Source: Rhizobiaceae bacterium (GTDB lineage Bacteria > Pseudomonadota > Alphaproteobacteria > Rhizobiales > Rhizobiaceae). From it: a DNA stretch of 8,047 nt. Below are positions 1 through 7,709 of this stretch, in pieces. How positions within the stretch are numbered: the stretch's first letter is position 1; each line of letters begins with the position of its first letter. The stretch covers positions 1-8,047 of the forward strand of contig JAGWJK010000153.1 in the NCBI GenBank assembly GCA_028865845.1, given 5' to 3'. A model generated the notes under the pieces. The model had not been told where the DNA came from and searched no databases. It saw only the letters and a list, made by a program, of their open reading frames with translations. The position numbers and the translations under genes are program-made.

Positions 1-1
1 C

Positions 2-2059
2 GCGGCCGGCGGCGTCGATGACGGTCAGTGTCGAATAGCCGGCGCCATCAGGAACCCATTGGTTGGTGCGGCGGCGGGAGAGGTCCGGCAGCGGCTTGCC
101 GTTGGCGAGCCACCGGAACGGCGCTCGGCCTCCCTGCAGTTTCAGCGACAGAGGCATCAGCGGATTGGCGCCGCTGGTGGCGCCGAGATCGACGCGGGCG
201 CCCTCCGGCGGATAAACGATCTGTGGGGCCGGTTCGCGGGTCGAGGCGGAGAGCAGACCGGCGGCAGTCACGGAAAAACGCCGCTGGCTGATCGGCAGTT
301 CGGTTGCCGCAATCCGCACGGCACCCATCGGCGGCGAGGGGAACGGCGTTATCGCGACGCCGGATTTGGCGAAACCCTCGAACAGGATCGGAGCGGCCGA
401 GACATAGCCCGCCAGCCCCGGCACCGCGCCATTGTCCGGACGGCCGACCCAGACGCCCAGCACATGCGCGCCATCATAGCCGACCGACCAGGCGTCACGA
501 TTGCCGTAGCTGGTTCCGGTCTTGTAGGCGATACCGAGCTGCTTGCTACCGGCCGGTGCGATGATATCGGAAAGGATGTCAGTGACGTTCCAGGTCGCCA
601 CCGGCTCCAGCAGCGGCTCTCCCTCGATCGGTCCCGGCTGGTCCTGGATGCCGTCGCCGATGCGCATCGGCTTGCCGCGATTGGCAAGGCCGGTATAGAG
701 CTGCACCAGATCCTTGAGCGTGATGCCAACGCCGCCGAGACCGATCGCGAGACCCGGTGCCTCGTTTGGCGGCAGCACCGGCTTCACCTCGGCGCGGCGG
801 AAGCGCACCAGAAGGCGCGTCGGGCCGACGGCGTCGAGCAGGCGGACGGCGGGAACGTTGAGCGACAGTTGCAGCGCCTCACGGACGCTGACGTCTCCCT
901 GGTAAGTCATGTCGAAATTGCGCGGGCGATAGCCGTAGAAGTCGGCGGGACGATCTTCGATGATCGTTTCCTGCGCGACGAAACCCTGCTCGAAGGCAAG
1001 GCCGTAGATGAAGGGTTTCAGCGTCGAGCCGGGCGAGCGCAGGATGCGCGTCATGTCGATCCACCCCGAACGGCTGGAATCAAAATAATTGGCCGAGCCG
1101 ACCTCGCCGACGATCTCGCCGGTGCGCGCATCGGCCATGACCATGGCCACCGACACTTTCGGGCCGAGCCGCTTCGACGCCTCGTCGGCTACGGCCTCCA
1201 GCCCTTCCTGGACATCTCGCCGCAGCGTCGTGTGATGCTGGATGACGTTGGGCTCCTTGCGCAGGGCCGCTTCGGCGAGATGCGCTGCAAAGGCCGGCAG
1301 CTGCCGCCGCCGCTCCGGCACGGGAACCAGCGCTGCGCGTTCGGCTTCACCATCGCCAACGGCCGCTTCCACCGCTGGTCGGTTGAGCACGCGCTGCCGC
1401 GCCGCCTCGGCGATCTTCAGGTTGCGATCCGGGCGTCGCTTTTCCGGCAGCTGAGGCAGGGCGACGAGAAGGGCTGCCTGCGCCACCGTCAGATGCCGCG
1501 GCTCCTTGCCGAAATAGGCAAGGCTTGCCGCCCGCACACCCTCCAGATTGCCGCCGTAGGGCGCATGCGTCAGATAGAGGTCGAGGATCTGTTCCTTGCT
1601 GAGCCGCCGCTCGATCTGGATGGCACGCACGATCTGCAGCAGCTTCGCGGTGATCGACCGCCCATCGCGCGGTTCGATCAGCCTTGCCACCTGCATGGAC
1701 AGCGTCGAGCCGCCCGACACGATGTGGCGGCTGGTGACCAGCTGGACAAAGGCGCGGCCGAGCGCCACCGGGTCGACGCCGTGATGGTCGAAAAAGCGCT
1801 GATCCTCATAGGCGACCAGCATGCGAATGAATTGCGGATCGACGTCGGCGACATCGGTCTTCAGCCGCCAGCGGCCCTCAGGCGTTGCGAAGGCGCGAAG
1901 CAGCTGGCCGTCGGCATCGAGCACTTCCGCGGAGACGATGCCGGCCTTTTCCAGCGGCGGCGGGAAAGCGCGATCGGCAGCGTCGAGGCCAAAGGCCAGC
2001 GCCGCCAACGTGAAGACGGTGACGCCGGCACCGATCGCGATTTTCCATCGTGCCTTCAT
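2..2059 (-). CDS. pbpC: Penicillin-binding protein 1C, bifunctional peptidoglycan glycosyltransferase/transpeptidase (3' end cut by window edge)
   Basis: Class A PBP of the PBP1C type: it polymerises lipid II into glycan strands and carries a penicillin-binding transpeptidase domain, anchored in the inner membrane and facing the periplasm. My translation from ATG at 2059 stays open for 686 codons to the left edge. A short basic N-terminus precedes one membrane segment (about residues 7-24). The GT51 domain shows EDQRFFDHHGVD with catalytic Glu85, GGSTLSMQ (116-123), a Lys139...Glu150 helix and APYGGNLEG (166-174). The transpeptidase domain shows SPGSTLK with nucleophile Ser345 and Lys348, Ser399-Leu-Asn401, and KTGTSYG from Lys513. 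From about residue 605 comes a BiPBP_C-like domain typical of PBP1C, ending at the edge in a TVIDAAGR segment, so probably only some 10-20 residues are missing. The start lies 9 bases after the A2M stop, which points to co-transcription and probably translational coupling. All catalytic motifs are intact. Identification is secure; the true stop is not visible. Confidence 0.95.
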   Translation of the reverse strand, partial: MKARWKIAIGAGVTVFTLAALAFGLDAADRAFPPPLEKAGIVSAEVLDADGQLLRAFATPEGRWRLKTDVADVDPQFIRMLVAYEDQRFFDHHGVDPVALGRAFVQLVTSRHIVSGGSTLSMQVARLIEPRDGRSITAKLLQIVRAIQIERRLSKEQILDLYLTHAPYGGNLEGVRAASLAYFGKEPRHLTVAQAALLVALPQLPEKRRPDRNLKIAEAARQRVLNRPAVEAAVGDGEAERAALVPVPERRRQLPAFAAHLAEAALRKEPNVIQHHTTLRRDVQEGLEAVADEASKRLGPKVSVAMVMADARTGEIVGEVGSANYFDSSRSGWIDMTRILRSPGSTLKPFIYGLAFEQGFVAQETIIEDRPADFYGYRPRNFDMTYQGDVSVREALQLSLNVPAVRLLDAVGPTRLLVRFRRAEVKPVLPPNEAPGLAIGLGGVGITLKDLVQLYTGLANRGKPMRIGDGIQDQPGPIEGEPLLEPVATWNVTDILSDIIAPAGSKQLGIAYKTGTSYGNRDAWSVGYDGAHVLGVWVGRPDNGAVPGLAGYVSAAPILFEGFAKSGVAITPFPSPPMGAVRIAATELPISQRRFSVTAAGLLSASTREPAPQIVYPPEGARVDLGATSGANPLMPLSLKLQGGRAPFRWLANGKPLPDLSRRRTNQWVPDGAGYSTLTVIDAAGR

Positions 2060-2068
2060 GGCCTGCTC
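2060..2068 (-). promoter_or_regulatory. Ribosome binding site region of pbpC in the intergenic gap
   Basis: The nine bases between the A2M stop codon (TAA) and the pbpC ATG read GAGCAGGCC on the minus strand. The purine-rich GAG/AGG part is a modest Shine-Dalgarno match a few bases before the ATG. The gap is too short for a promoter or terminator, so ribosomes finishing the A2M probably help start pbpC. This supports ATG at 2059 as the start. Confidence 0.55.
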
Positions 2069-5000
2069 TTACTGCTGCGCCGCCAGCACCTCCATGCGGC
2101 CCATGGCCGTGCGCGCCGAGAACTGCGGACGATACATATCCTCGACGGTTGCCGCCGGATGATCGTAGGTCCCGGGGGTGACGGCACGAACGACGTAGGC
2201 GAAGGTGAGATCGCCGCTGCCGTCGGACTGGTCGAAGGCGGCGACGAAGCGATCGTTGCGGAATTCGACATGCGCTGGCTGGACATCGCTCAGCCAGTCG
2301 AAGTTCGCCAGCTGCGCGCTGCTGACGATGCTCGGATTGTCGATCTCGAAACCGGCGGGCAGCAAGTCGGTCACGAGGATGCGCGACGCCCAGCTGTTGG
2401 TTTCCGTTACATGCAGCACGGCGACGTAACGCTCGTTCTGCTGTGCCTGGCTGACGTTAGCCTCCTCGCCGTCAAGCGTGTAGTATTTGCGCTCGATGGT
2501 GAAGCCGTTACCGCCGGCCGGCAGTTGCGTCGTCGGGGCAGCGACGGTGGTCACAGCGGCCGACAGCGGCTGGCGGGTAGTGTTGGTGATGGTCAGCGGA
2601 TGGCCCATGATGGCATCGCCGCTCATCTGCGCCATATAGGTGCCGGTATGGGCCGCACCGTTGACGTCGAGCGTCAGACCGTCATCGCCATTCTGCAAGG
2701 CGCGGGCGGCAAGCAGCATCCAGGTCTGTTCCTGGGTGCTGGTATAGGTCTTGTTCTTCCATTCCTTGGCGACGACGGTCGCAAGTTCCGGAATGATCGG
2801 CGGCACCGGGCGGCTTTCGGCGGCGAGCGCCAGCACGGCAGCACCGTCGCGCAGCGACGAGCCATAGTCGGACCGCGCGAAGCTGACCTTCGTTACCAGC
2901 GCCTGCTGCGACATCTGCAGCGCATCGACGAAGATGTTGCGCGACCGCTGCGCATCGCCGTAAAGCGCGAGAGCCGCGGCCAGGTGCGCCTTGGCCAGCG
3001 GCGTCGGGAAGTCGTCCAGCATGGTGTCCGCATAATAGCGCAGATCGCTGATCGAAGCCTTCTTGTTGCGGGCGAGCACGTAGAGCGCATAGGCGATCTC
3101 GTTGCCGTTGTCCTTGACGTTGGTGTTGTAGCCGACCGAGTTCTGCAGGTTTTCCAGCGCCTGCACCATTGCTTGATCAGGCACGATGTACTTCTGTTCG
3201 CGGGCGCGGGTCAGGAAGTCCGTCACATAGGCGTCGAGCCAGAGGTCGCCGGATCCCGGTCCCCAGAGGCCGAAGCTGCCGGTCGAAGACTGGTAGGACA
3301 TTTCCCGATAGATCGCGTCCTGAATGCGCTGGTGGATTTCCGTATCGTCCGCAAGGCCGTTCTTCTGCGCCATTTCGCTGAAATAGAGCAGTGGCATCGC
3401 GCTGCTGGCCGTTTGTTCGGCGCAGCCGTACGGGTAGCGATAGAGGCTCATCAGCAGCGAGGGCACGTCGAAGGCGTCGGCGCGGCTGACGTTGACGGCA
3501 ACCGATGCGCCCGGCAGCACGCTGTCGGCAAGGAGGTCGCCATTGATGGTGAGGCTCTTGCCGGGGGCAAGCGCGATCAGCCTGCGCTCCGTCACCGGCA
3601 ATTGCGCCGGACGAACCGGCAGATCCACCGACTGGTCGAGCGAGAGACCCGAGGCATTCGAGATATTGATCGCAACCGTACCGTCGCCCGGCACCTTGCC
3701 CGTGAGCGGCAGGGTCACATTGTACTTGCCGCCGGGCTGCAGGCTGATGGTCTGCTGCGCAGCGCCCTGATCGACGCCGACGGCGGCGTTGCCGATTACG
3801 GCCAGCTTGTAGTCGCCGGCCGGTCCATCGGTATTGGCGATGTCGAGCCGAAGATTGGCCTTGTCCCCCGGAGCGAGGAATTTCGGCAAGCTTGCGGTCA
3901 CGACCACGGGATCGCGGATGATGACGTCCTGCGTCGCGTGGCCGACACCGGTTTTCGACCAGGCCACCGCCATCAGGCGGGCAGTGCCGTTGAACTGCGG
4001 AATGTCGAAGCTGACATTGGCCTTGCCGCTGGCATCCAGTTTGACCGGGCCGGAGAAGAAGGCGACCAGTTTTTCCGTAGGCGGGCTCGCCTGCAGCGCC
4101 GCCTGTCCGCCGTCGCCGCCCGTGCGCAACCGTCCGGTGACCCCGAGCGAACCGTCGATCAGCCGGCCGTAGAGATCGCGTATTTCCAGTCCGAGTTGGC
4201 GCTGGCCGTAATACCAGTCATCCGGCGCCGGCGGCTGGTAGCGAGTCAGGTTGAGAATGCCGACATCGACGGCGGCAAGCGTCACGTAGGCGTCTTCATT
4301 GGCGCCGGCGCCGTTGACCTGGATGGCGACGTTGAGCGGCTGGCGCGGCAGGGTCTTCTGCGGCGCATCCAGCTTGATCTGCAGCTTGCGTTCGCCGGGA
4401 TCGACGGCTGCCCATTTGATGCCGATGGCGCGCATCGGCATCCGGCTTTCCTGCGCGTCGCCCGGACGGAAGAGGGTGGCGGTAAGATAGGTGCCCGCGC
4501 CCCAGCCGGCGGTTACGGGGACGTCGACTTCACCGCCGGTGGCGCCGATATCGGCATTGATGACGGAGACCAGGGTTTCGGAGCCGGCCGTGACCATCAA
4601 CTGGCCGGCATAGCGCGAGGTTACTTTGAGTTTGGCGGTATCGCCGACATGGTAGCTGTCCTTGTCGAGGGCGATTTCCAGCGCGTCCGGCGTTTCCGTC
4701 GAGGTCGATGCGACGTACCAGCCGGCGTCGAACTCGACGCTGGATTGCGGGCCGTTCGCATCGGCGGTTTCCACTTCGAGACGGTAGCGGCCCCAGGTGA
4801 CCGGCACCGAGATTTCCGCGCCGTCCGTGGTCGCATTGATCGTTCCGACCGCGACTTGCTTGGTGGAAACGATCGGCTCGTATTTCCAGCTGTTGCCGTC
4901 GCGATACCATTGGTAATCGCGCTCGACGCTGAGCAGCTTCCAGCTCAGGCCTTGCATCGCCTGCTTCTGGCCGTTCTGGTCGATGGCGATCACATGGAAA

Positions 5001-7579
5001 TTGCCGACCGAGTTTTCGCCGAGATCGCCGTCGAATTCCGGCTTGATGCCGATGCGCGGGCCATCGGCCTTGACCGGCAGCGTCAGCGAACGCTCGACGG
5101 CGCGGCCGCCGGCTTCCGCCATGCGCACGGTGATATTAGCGTTGAGGAGCTGCGTGGTCGAGGGCGTGTCGGCGACGTTAACGTCGAAGGTCGCCTTGCC
5201 GTCGTCATCAAGCGTCGGCAGATCCTCGAGCGGCACTTGCGAGCTTTCCGCCTTGTTGTCGCTGGCATTGTCGCCATCACTGTCGCTGTCGTCCTGGCCG
5301 GCGGCTTCGTCCGCAAGGCCGAACTGGTAGCCCTTGTAATCAGGGCTTTCGCGCGTCGGCTTCACGGTCACTTCGCCTTCGAGGCTGAGACCGGCGGCCG
5401 GTGCGCCATAGAGATAGCGTCCGTCGATGTTGACCGGGGTCGGCTGGCCGACCTCGATCGCCTTAGCGTCGCTCTTCATGTCGAATTCGATGCGGTCCGG
5501 CACGAAATCGTCGACGAGGAAGGTCTGCGTGCCGATGGCCGTGCCCTTGGGGTCGGTATAGATGTTCATCGTCCAGCTGCCGCGCATCGAAGTCTGCTGC
5601 AGCGGCAGGTCGACATTGTAGCCGCCGAGCTTGCCGCCGTCGGTGACGATGCGGCGGTCCTCGACGCCGTCAGGGCGCAGGAAGACGAAGGTCAGCGGCA
5701 GGCTGTCGATGGCGTTCGAATCGACATCGCGGGCGAGCGCCGAGGCATGCACGGTTTCGCCGGCGCGGTAGATACCGCGTTCGGTCCAGGTCAGAAGGTC
5801 GATCGCCCCCGGCGCCGTGCGACCGGTGACGCCGCGGTCGGAGAGATCGAAACCGGCGCGGGTCATATCGAGGAAGACATAATCCTGATCGCTGCTCTGG
5901 GCGGTGATGACAGCCGGCGTCATGCCGGCCGTGCCGCGCATCAGGCCGGCGCTGAATGTGGCGCGGCCCTGGTCGTCGGTCTTTGCCGTGCCGAGAACTT
6001 CGTTGTTCTTGGAAAGCAGCTGCAACGCGATGCCGGCCATCGGCTTGGCGCTGGCGAGAGAGCGCGTGAAGACGTTCAGGCCGTCGGTGCCGGCGTAGGT
6101 GGTGATGCCGATATCGGAGACCACGAACCACTGCGTCGCCTGCGGGTCCCACTCCTGCGCGCCGGTGTTCGGCGCGACGGCGGTCATCACATAGACGCCG
6201 GGCTTGCGCTGCGGCAGCGCCTCGTCGACCGGGAAGCTGGTGACGACCTCTTTATTCAGGTCCTGCTGGATGTCGATCGAACCCTGCCAGACCAGTTCGC
6301 CGTTCTGATTCTCGATGTTTTCGGCGCTGTATTTATCCATCTGCGTCAGGAACTGCGAATTGGTCAGCAGCTGTGCGATGTTGCGGTCGCCGATGCGGTA
6401 GAGCTTCAGGCTGGCGGTATTGGTGTTGACCGAAACGATCGGAATGCCGCGGCGCGCCGTCGACGGCAGAACGAAATTGTCGCCGGTAAAGCGGATCGAA
6501 GGGGTACGGTCCTTCACATAGATATCGATGTCGACCTTCGAGGGCAGGTCCTCATCGACGGACGAAGGCAAGCCGGGGCGCAGCGAGATCTTGTAGTGTT
6601 GTCCGAAGTCGAGACCTTCCACGCAGATCTGGTTGTCCCTGGCGTCGATGCCCTTCGGCGCGGCGCCGTTGACGGTGACAAAAGGCGTATAGTCGACGCC
6701 GGTCTTCACCAGCTTTTCGGAGAATTGCAGGCAGGCGCGGGGCGCGGCGTTGTCGTTGTCGAGCGTATTGCCGGTGACGCGGAAACCTTCGCGAGCGCGC
6801 AGGTCCTCATAGGCGGCCTGAATCGTCGGCGAGGCGACAAGCGCAAGGCTTGCCTTGTAGGCGCTGAGCGCCGGACGATAACTTTGTGAGTTCTGCAGCG
6901 CGGTGGCGAGTACCGACAGCGCGTCGGCGCGGCTGCGCGTCGTGTGCGAAAGCTGATAGCCGTTGAGCGCGGCATAGGCCGCCTGGGTCGCTACACCAGT
7001 ATCTTTCTGCACGGTATTCGCGGCGCGCGCCATCTCGACCCACAGGTCGCCATTGTCGGGCTTGAGCGATAGCGCGCCCTGGAAAGCGTTGAGCGCATTG
7101 TTGACGTTGCCCGAGGTCAGTTCGATGCGGCCAAGGGCGATCAGGCTGTCGACGCCCTGTCCCTTGAGGTCGTCGCCGAGGGTAAGCTTGCCCTTGGCGG
7201 TGCGGGCGGCGGCCACGAATTCGTCGGAGAGGAAGGGAAGGGCGGGTGCTGCGCCGATATCCGGCTCGCTGGCGGCGGCCTGAACGATCTTGCCGGCGAC
7301 GGCGCCGGGGAAGCTGTTCAGCTGATTGAAGTCGGACTTCAGGAAGCACCATCTCACCTTGGGGTTATAGGTGAAGGCCTTGCAGGATTTGTCGCCGACG
7401 CAGGATGTCGCGCACTGGTCGAGCGTGACGTTCTGCTCGGTGCGCAGGTCGAAGCCGAAATAATCGCCGTCCTGCGTCGTGACCACCTGGCGCTTCGCAT
7501 CGGCGGCAGCGGCCGGCATCAATGTGGCGAAGGTGGCGAGAAAAAAAGCCGAAAGTCCGATAAACGCGCGCTTAGACAT
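2069..7579 (-). CDS. Alpha-2-macroglobulin family protein with PAN domain and CAEQ thioester motif (YfhM-like)
   Basis: An exported bacterial alpha-2-macroglobulin of 1836 residues, a presumed periplasmic protease trap: a protease cleaves the bait region, the protein changes shape, and the thioester binds the attacker covalently. Layout: signal peptide 1-26 (Lys-Arg, hydrophobic core, AAAA-D cleavage site) without a lipobox Cys; PAN/apple domain about 36-82 with Cys56, 60, 66 and 78; TPR-like helices about 143-262; early macroglobulin-type beta domains with Cys283 and Cys319; the A2M_N (MG2) signature TWTERGIYRAGETVHA near 597-612; an MG3-like domain with a YLYGAPA motif (722-728) and an acidic insertion at 757-780; bait-region/MG6 part about 970-1168; A2M core domain about 1168-1260; thioester domain starting at YPYGCAEQ (1382-1389) with Cys1386 and Gln1389; and WGPGSGDLWLDAYVTDFL (1439-1456). 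A macroglobulin-type beta domain closes the protein. E. coli YfhM is shorter and a lipoprotein. The ATG follows a G-rich ribosome site. First gene of an operon with pbpC. The protease-trap role is inferred from the family. Confidence 0.95.
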   Translation of the reverse strand: MSKRAFIGLSAFFLATFATLMPAAAADAKRQVVTTQDGDYFGFDLRTEQNVTLDQCATSCVGDKSCKAFTYNPKVRWCFLKSDFNQLNSFPGAVAGKIVQAAASEPDIGAAPALPFLSDEFVAAARTAKGKLTLGDDLKGQGVDSLIALGRIELTSGNVNNALNAFQGALSLKPDNGDLWVEMARAANTVQKDTGVATQAAYAALNGYQLSHTTRSRADALSVLATALQNSQSYRPALSAYKASLALVASPTIQAAYEDLRAREGFRVTGNTLDNDNAAPRACLQFSEKLVKTGVDYTPFVTVNGAAPKGIDARDNQICVEGLDFGQHYKISLRPGLPSSVDEDLPSKVDIDIYVKDRTPSIRFTGDNFVLPSTARRGIPIVSVNTNTASLKLYRIGDRNIAQLLTNSQFLTQMDKYSAENIENQNGELVWQGSIDIQQDLNKEVVTSFPVDEALPQRKPGVYVMTAVAPNTGAQEWDPQATQWFVVSDIGITTYAGTDGLNVFTRSLASAKPMAGIALQLLSKNNEVLGTAKTDDQGRATFSAGLMRGTAGMTPAVITAQSSDQDYVFLDMTRAGFDLSDRGVTGRTAPGAIDLLTWTERGIYRAGETVHASALARDVDSNAIDSLPLTFVFLRPDGVEDRRIVTDGGKLGGYNVDLPLQQTSMRGSWTMNIYTDPKGTAIGTQTFLVDDFVPDRIEFDMKSDAKAIEVGQPTPVNIDGRYLYGAPAAGLSLEGEVTVKPTRESPDYKGYQFGLADEAAGQDDSDSDGDNASDNKAESSQVPLEDLPTLDDDGKATFDVNVADTPSTTQLLNANITVRMAEAGGRAVERSLTLPVKADGPRIGIKPEFDGDLGENSVGNFHVIAIDQNGQKQAMQGLSWKLLSVERDYQWYRDGNSWKYEPIVSTKQVAVGTINATTDGAEISVPVTWGRYRLEVETADANGPQSSVEFDAGWYVASTSTETPDALEIALDKDSYHVGDTAKLKVTSRYAGQLMVTAGSETLVSVINADIGATGGEVDVPVTAGWGAGTYLTATLFRPGDAQESRMPMRAIGIKWAAVDPGERKLQIKLDAPQKTLPRQPLNVAIQVNGAGANEDAYVTLAAVDVGILNLTRYQPPAPDDWYYGQRQLGLEIRDLYGRLIDGSLGVTGRLRTGGDGGQAALQASPPTEKLVAFFSGPVKLDASGKANVSFDIPQFNGTARLMAVAWSKTGVGHATQDVIIRDPVVVTASLPKFLAPGDKANLRLDIANTDGPAGDYKLAVIGNAAVGVDQGAAQQTISLQPGGKYNVTLPLTGKVPGDGTVAINISNASGLSLDQSVDLPVRPAQLPVTERRLIALAPGKSLTINGDLLADSVLPGASVAVNVSRADAFDVPSLLMSLYRYPYGCAEQTASSAMPLLYFSEMAQKNGLADDTEIHQRIQDAIYREMSYQSSTGSFGLWGPGSGDLWLDAYVTDFLTRAREQKYIVPDQAMVQALENLQNSVGYNTNVKDNGNEIAYALYVLARNKKASISDLRYYADTMLDDFPTPLAKAHLAAALALYGDAQRSRNIFVDALQMSQQALVTKVSFARSDYGSSLRDGAAVLALAAESRPVPPIIPELATVVAKEWKNKTYTSTQEQTWMLLAARALQNGDDGLTLDVNGAAHTGTYMAQMSGDAIMGHPLTITNTTRQPLSAAVTTVAAPTTQLPAGGNGFTIERKYYTLDGEEANVSQAQQNERYVAVLHVTETNSWASRILVTDLLPAGFEIDNPSIVSSAQLANFDWLSDVQPAHVEFRNDRFVAAFDQSDGSGDLTFAYVVRAVTPGTYDHPAATVEDMYRPQFSARTAMGRMEVLAAQQ
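3413..3427 (-). other. Thioester motif GCAEQ of the A2M
   Basis: The codons GGC TGC GCC GAA CAA encode Gly1385-Cys1386-Ala-Glu-Gln1389. In the A2M/complement family, Cys and Gln of CxEQ form the internal thioester that captures protease or surface targets. Its presence places this protein in the YfhM-like, thioester-bearing class rather than the YfaS-like class, which lacks the motif. Confidence 0.93.
6794..7153 (-). other. TPR-like helical segment of the A2M
   Basis: Residues about 143-262. Two stretches fit the 34-residue TPR pattern well: 143-176 (ALG, then TSGNVNNALNAFQGAL and KPDN) and about 217-250 (LATALQNSQSYRPALSAYKASL). A less regular helical pair lies between them. TPRs usually hold partner proteins. 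They separate the PAN domain from the macroglobulin domains. Confidence 0.6.
7334..7474 (-). other. PAN/apple-like domain at the A2M N-terminus
   Basis: Residues 36-82 of the A2M. The cysteine spacing C-x3-C-x5-C-x11-C (56, 60, 66, 78), with CKAFTYNP and CFLKSD around the last two, matches the short bacterial PAN_4 pattern. PAN domains bind protein or carbohydrate. The four cysteines can form two disulfides in the periplasm. The ligand is unknown. Confidence 0.8.
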
Positions 7580-7582
7580 AAG

Positions 7583-7589
7583 TCCCCCC
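7583..7589 (-). promoter_or_regulatory. Ribosome binding site of the A2M gene
   Basis: On the minus strand GGGGGGA is followed by CTT and then the ATG at 7579. The G-run can pair with the 16S anti-Shine-Dalgarno sequence. The spacing is short when counted from the end of the run, but the core can sit further upstream within it. It supports the chosen start, as does the signal peptide that begins immediately after it. Confidence 0.55.
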
Positions 7590-7614
7590 GACGCTGTCCG
7601 TTTCGATTGGCCGC

Positions 7615-7643
7615 ACTCTTCAAACTTCGCGGTTATTTGTCAA
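7615..7643 (-). promoter_or_regulatory. Candidate sigma70-type promoter of the A2M-pbpC operon
   Basis: On the minus strand a perfect TTGACA (-35, 7643 to 7638) is followed after 17 bases by AAGAGT (7620 to 7615), a poor -10 with three of six matches to TATAAT. Transcription would start near 7608 and leave a leader of about 30 bases before the ATG. The -35 is good and the placement sensible. The weak -10 means either a weak or activator-dependent promoter, or a chance match. Confidence 0.35.
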
Positions 7644-7646
7644 CCG
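7630..7646. promoter_or_regulatory. Inverted repeat CGGTT-N7-AACCG over the candidate -35
   Basis: CGGTT (7630-7634) and AACCG (7642-7646) are perfect 5-base arms around a 7-base AT-rich centre, and the TTGACA hexamer lies inside. The shape and position fit a dimeric regulator site controlling the operon. The arms are short, so chance is possible. Confidence 0.3.
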
Positions 7647-7695
7647 AGCGTCGAGGCGTCGAACCGCAGTTTGCAGCCATGCCGTTCTCAAAAAT

Positions 7696-7709
7696 ATGAC
7701 AGCATGAAT
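7696..7709 (+). repeat. Copy 1 of a 14-base motif ATGACA-NN-ATGAAT
   Basis: The sequence is ATGACAGCATGAAT. A second copy in the same orientation (ATGACATGATGAAT) lies at 8010-8023, inside the palindromic cluster; the two differ only at the two central bases. They may be paired sites for one regulator flanking the intergenic region. In a region this size a match of this quality may also arise by chance. Confidence 0.2.

Noticed and set aside
349..729. 126-residue minus-strand open frame inside pbpC
   Set aside because: It is an out-of-frame shadow of the pbpC transpeptidase domain; the pbpC frame carries all the conserved motifs.
59..6889. 2276-residue plus-strand open frame as a real giant protein
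   Set aside because: It is exactly antisense to the A2M and pbpC genes, starts at a TTG without support, has low-complexity Arg/Gly/Asp-rich composition and no domain, and is explained by the absence of TTA, CTA and TCA codons in the sense genes.
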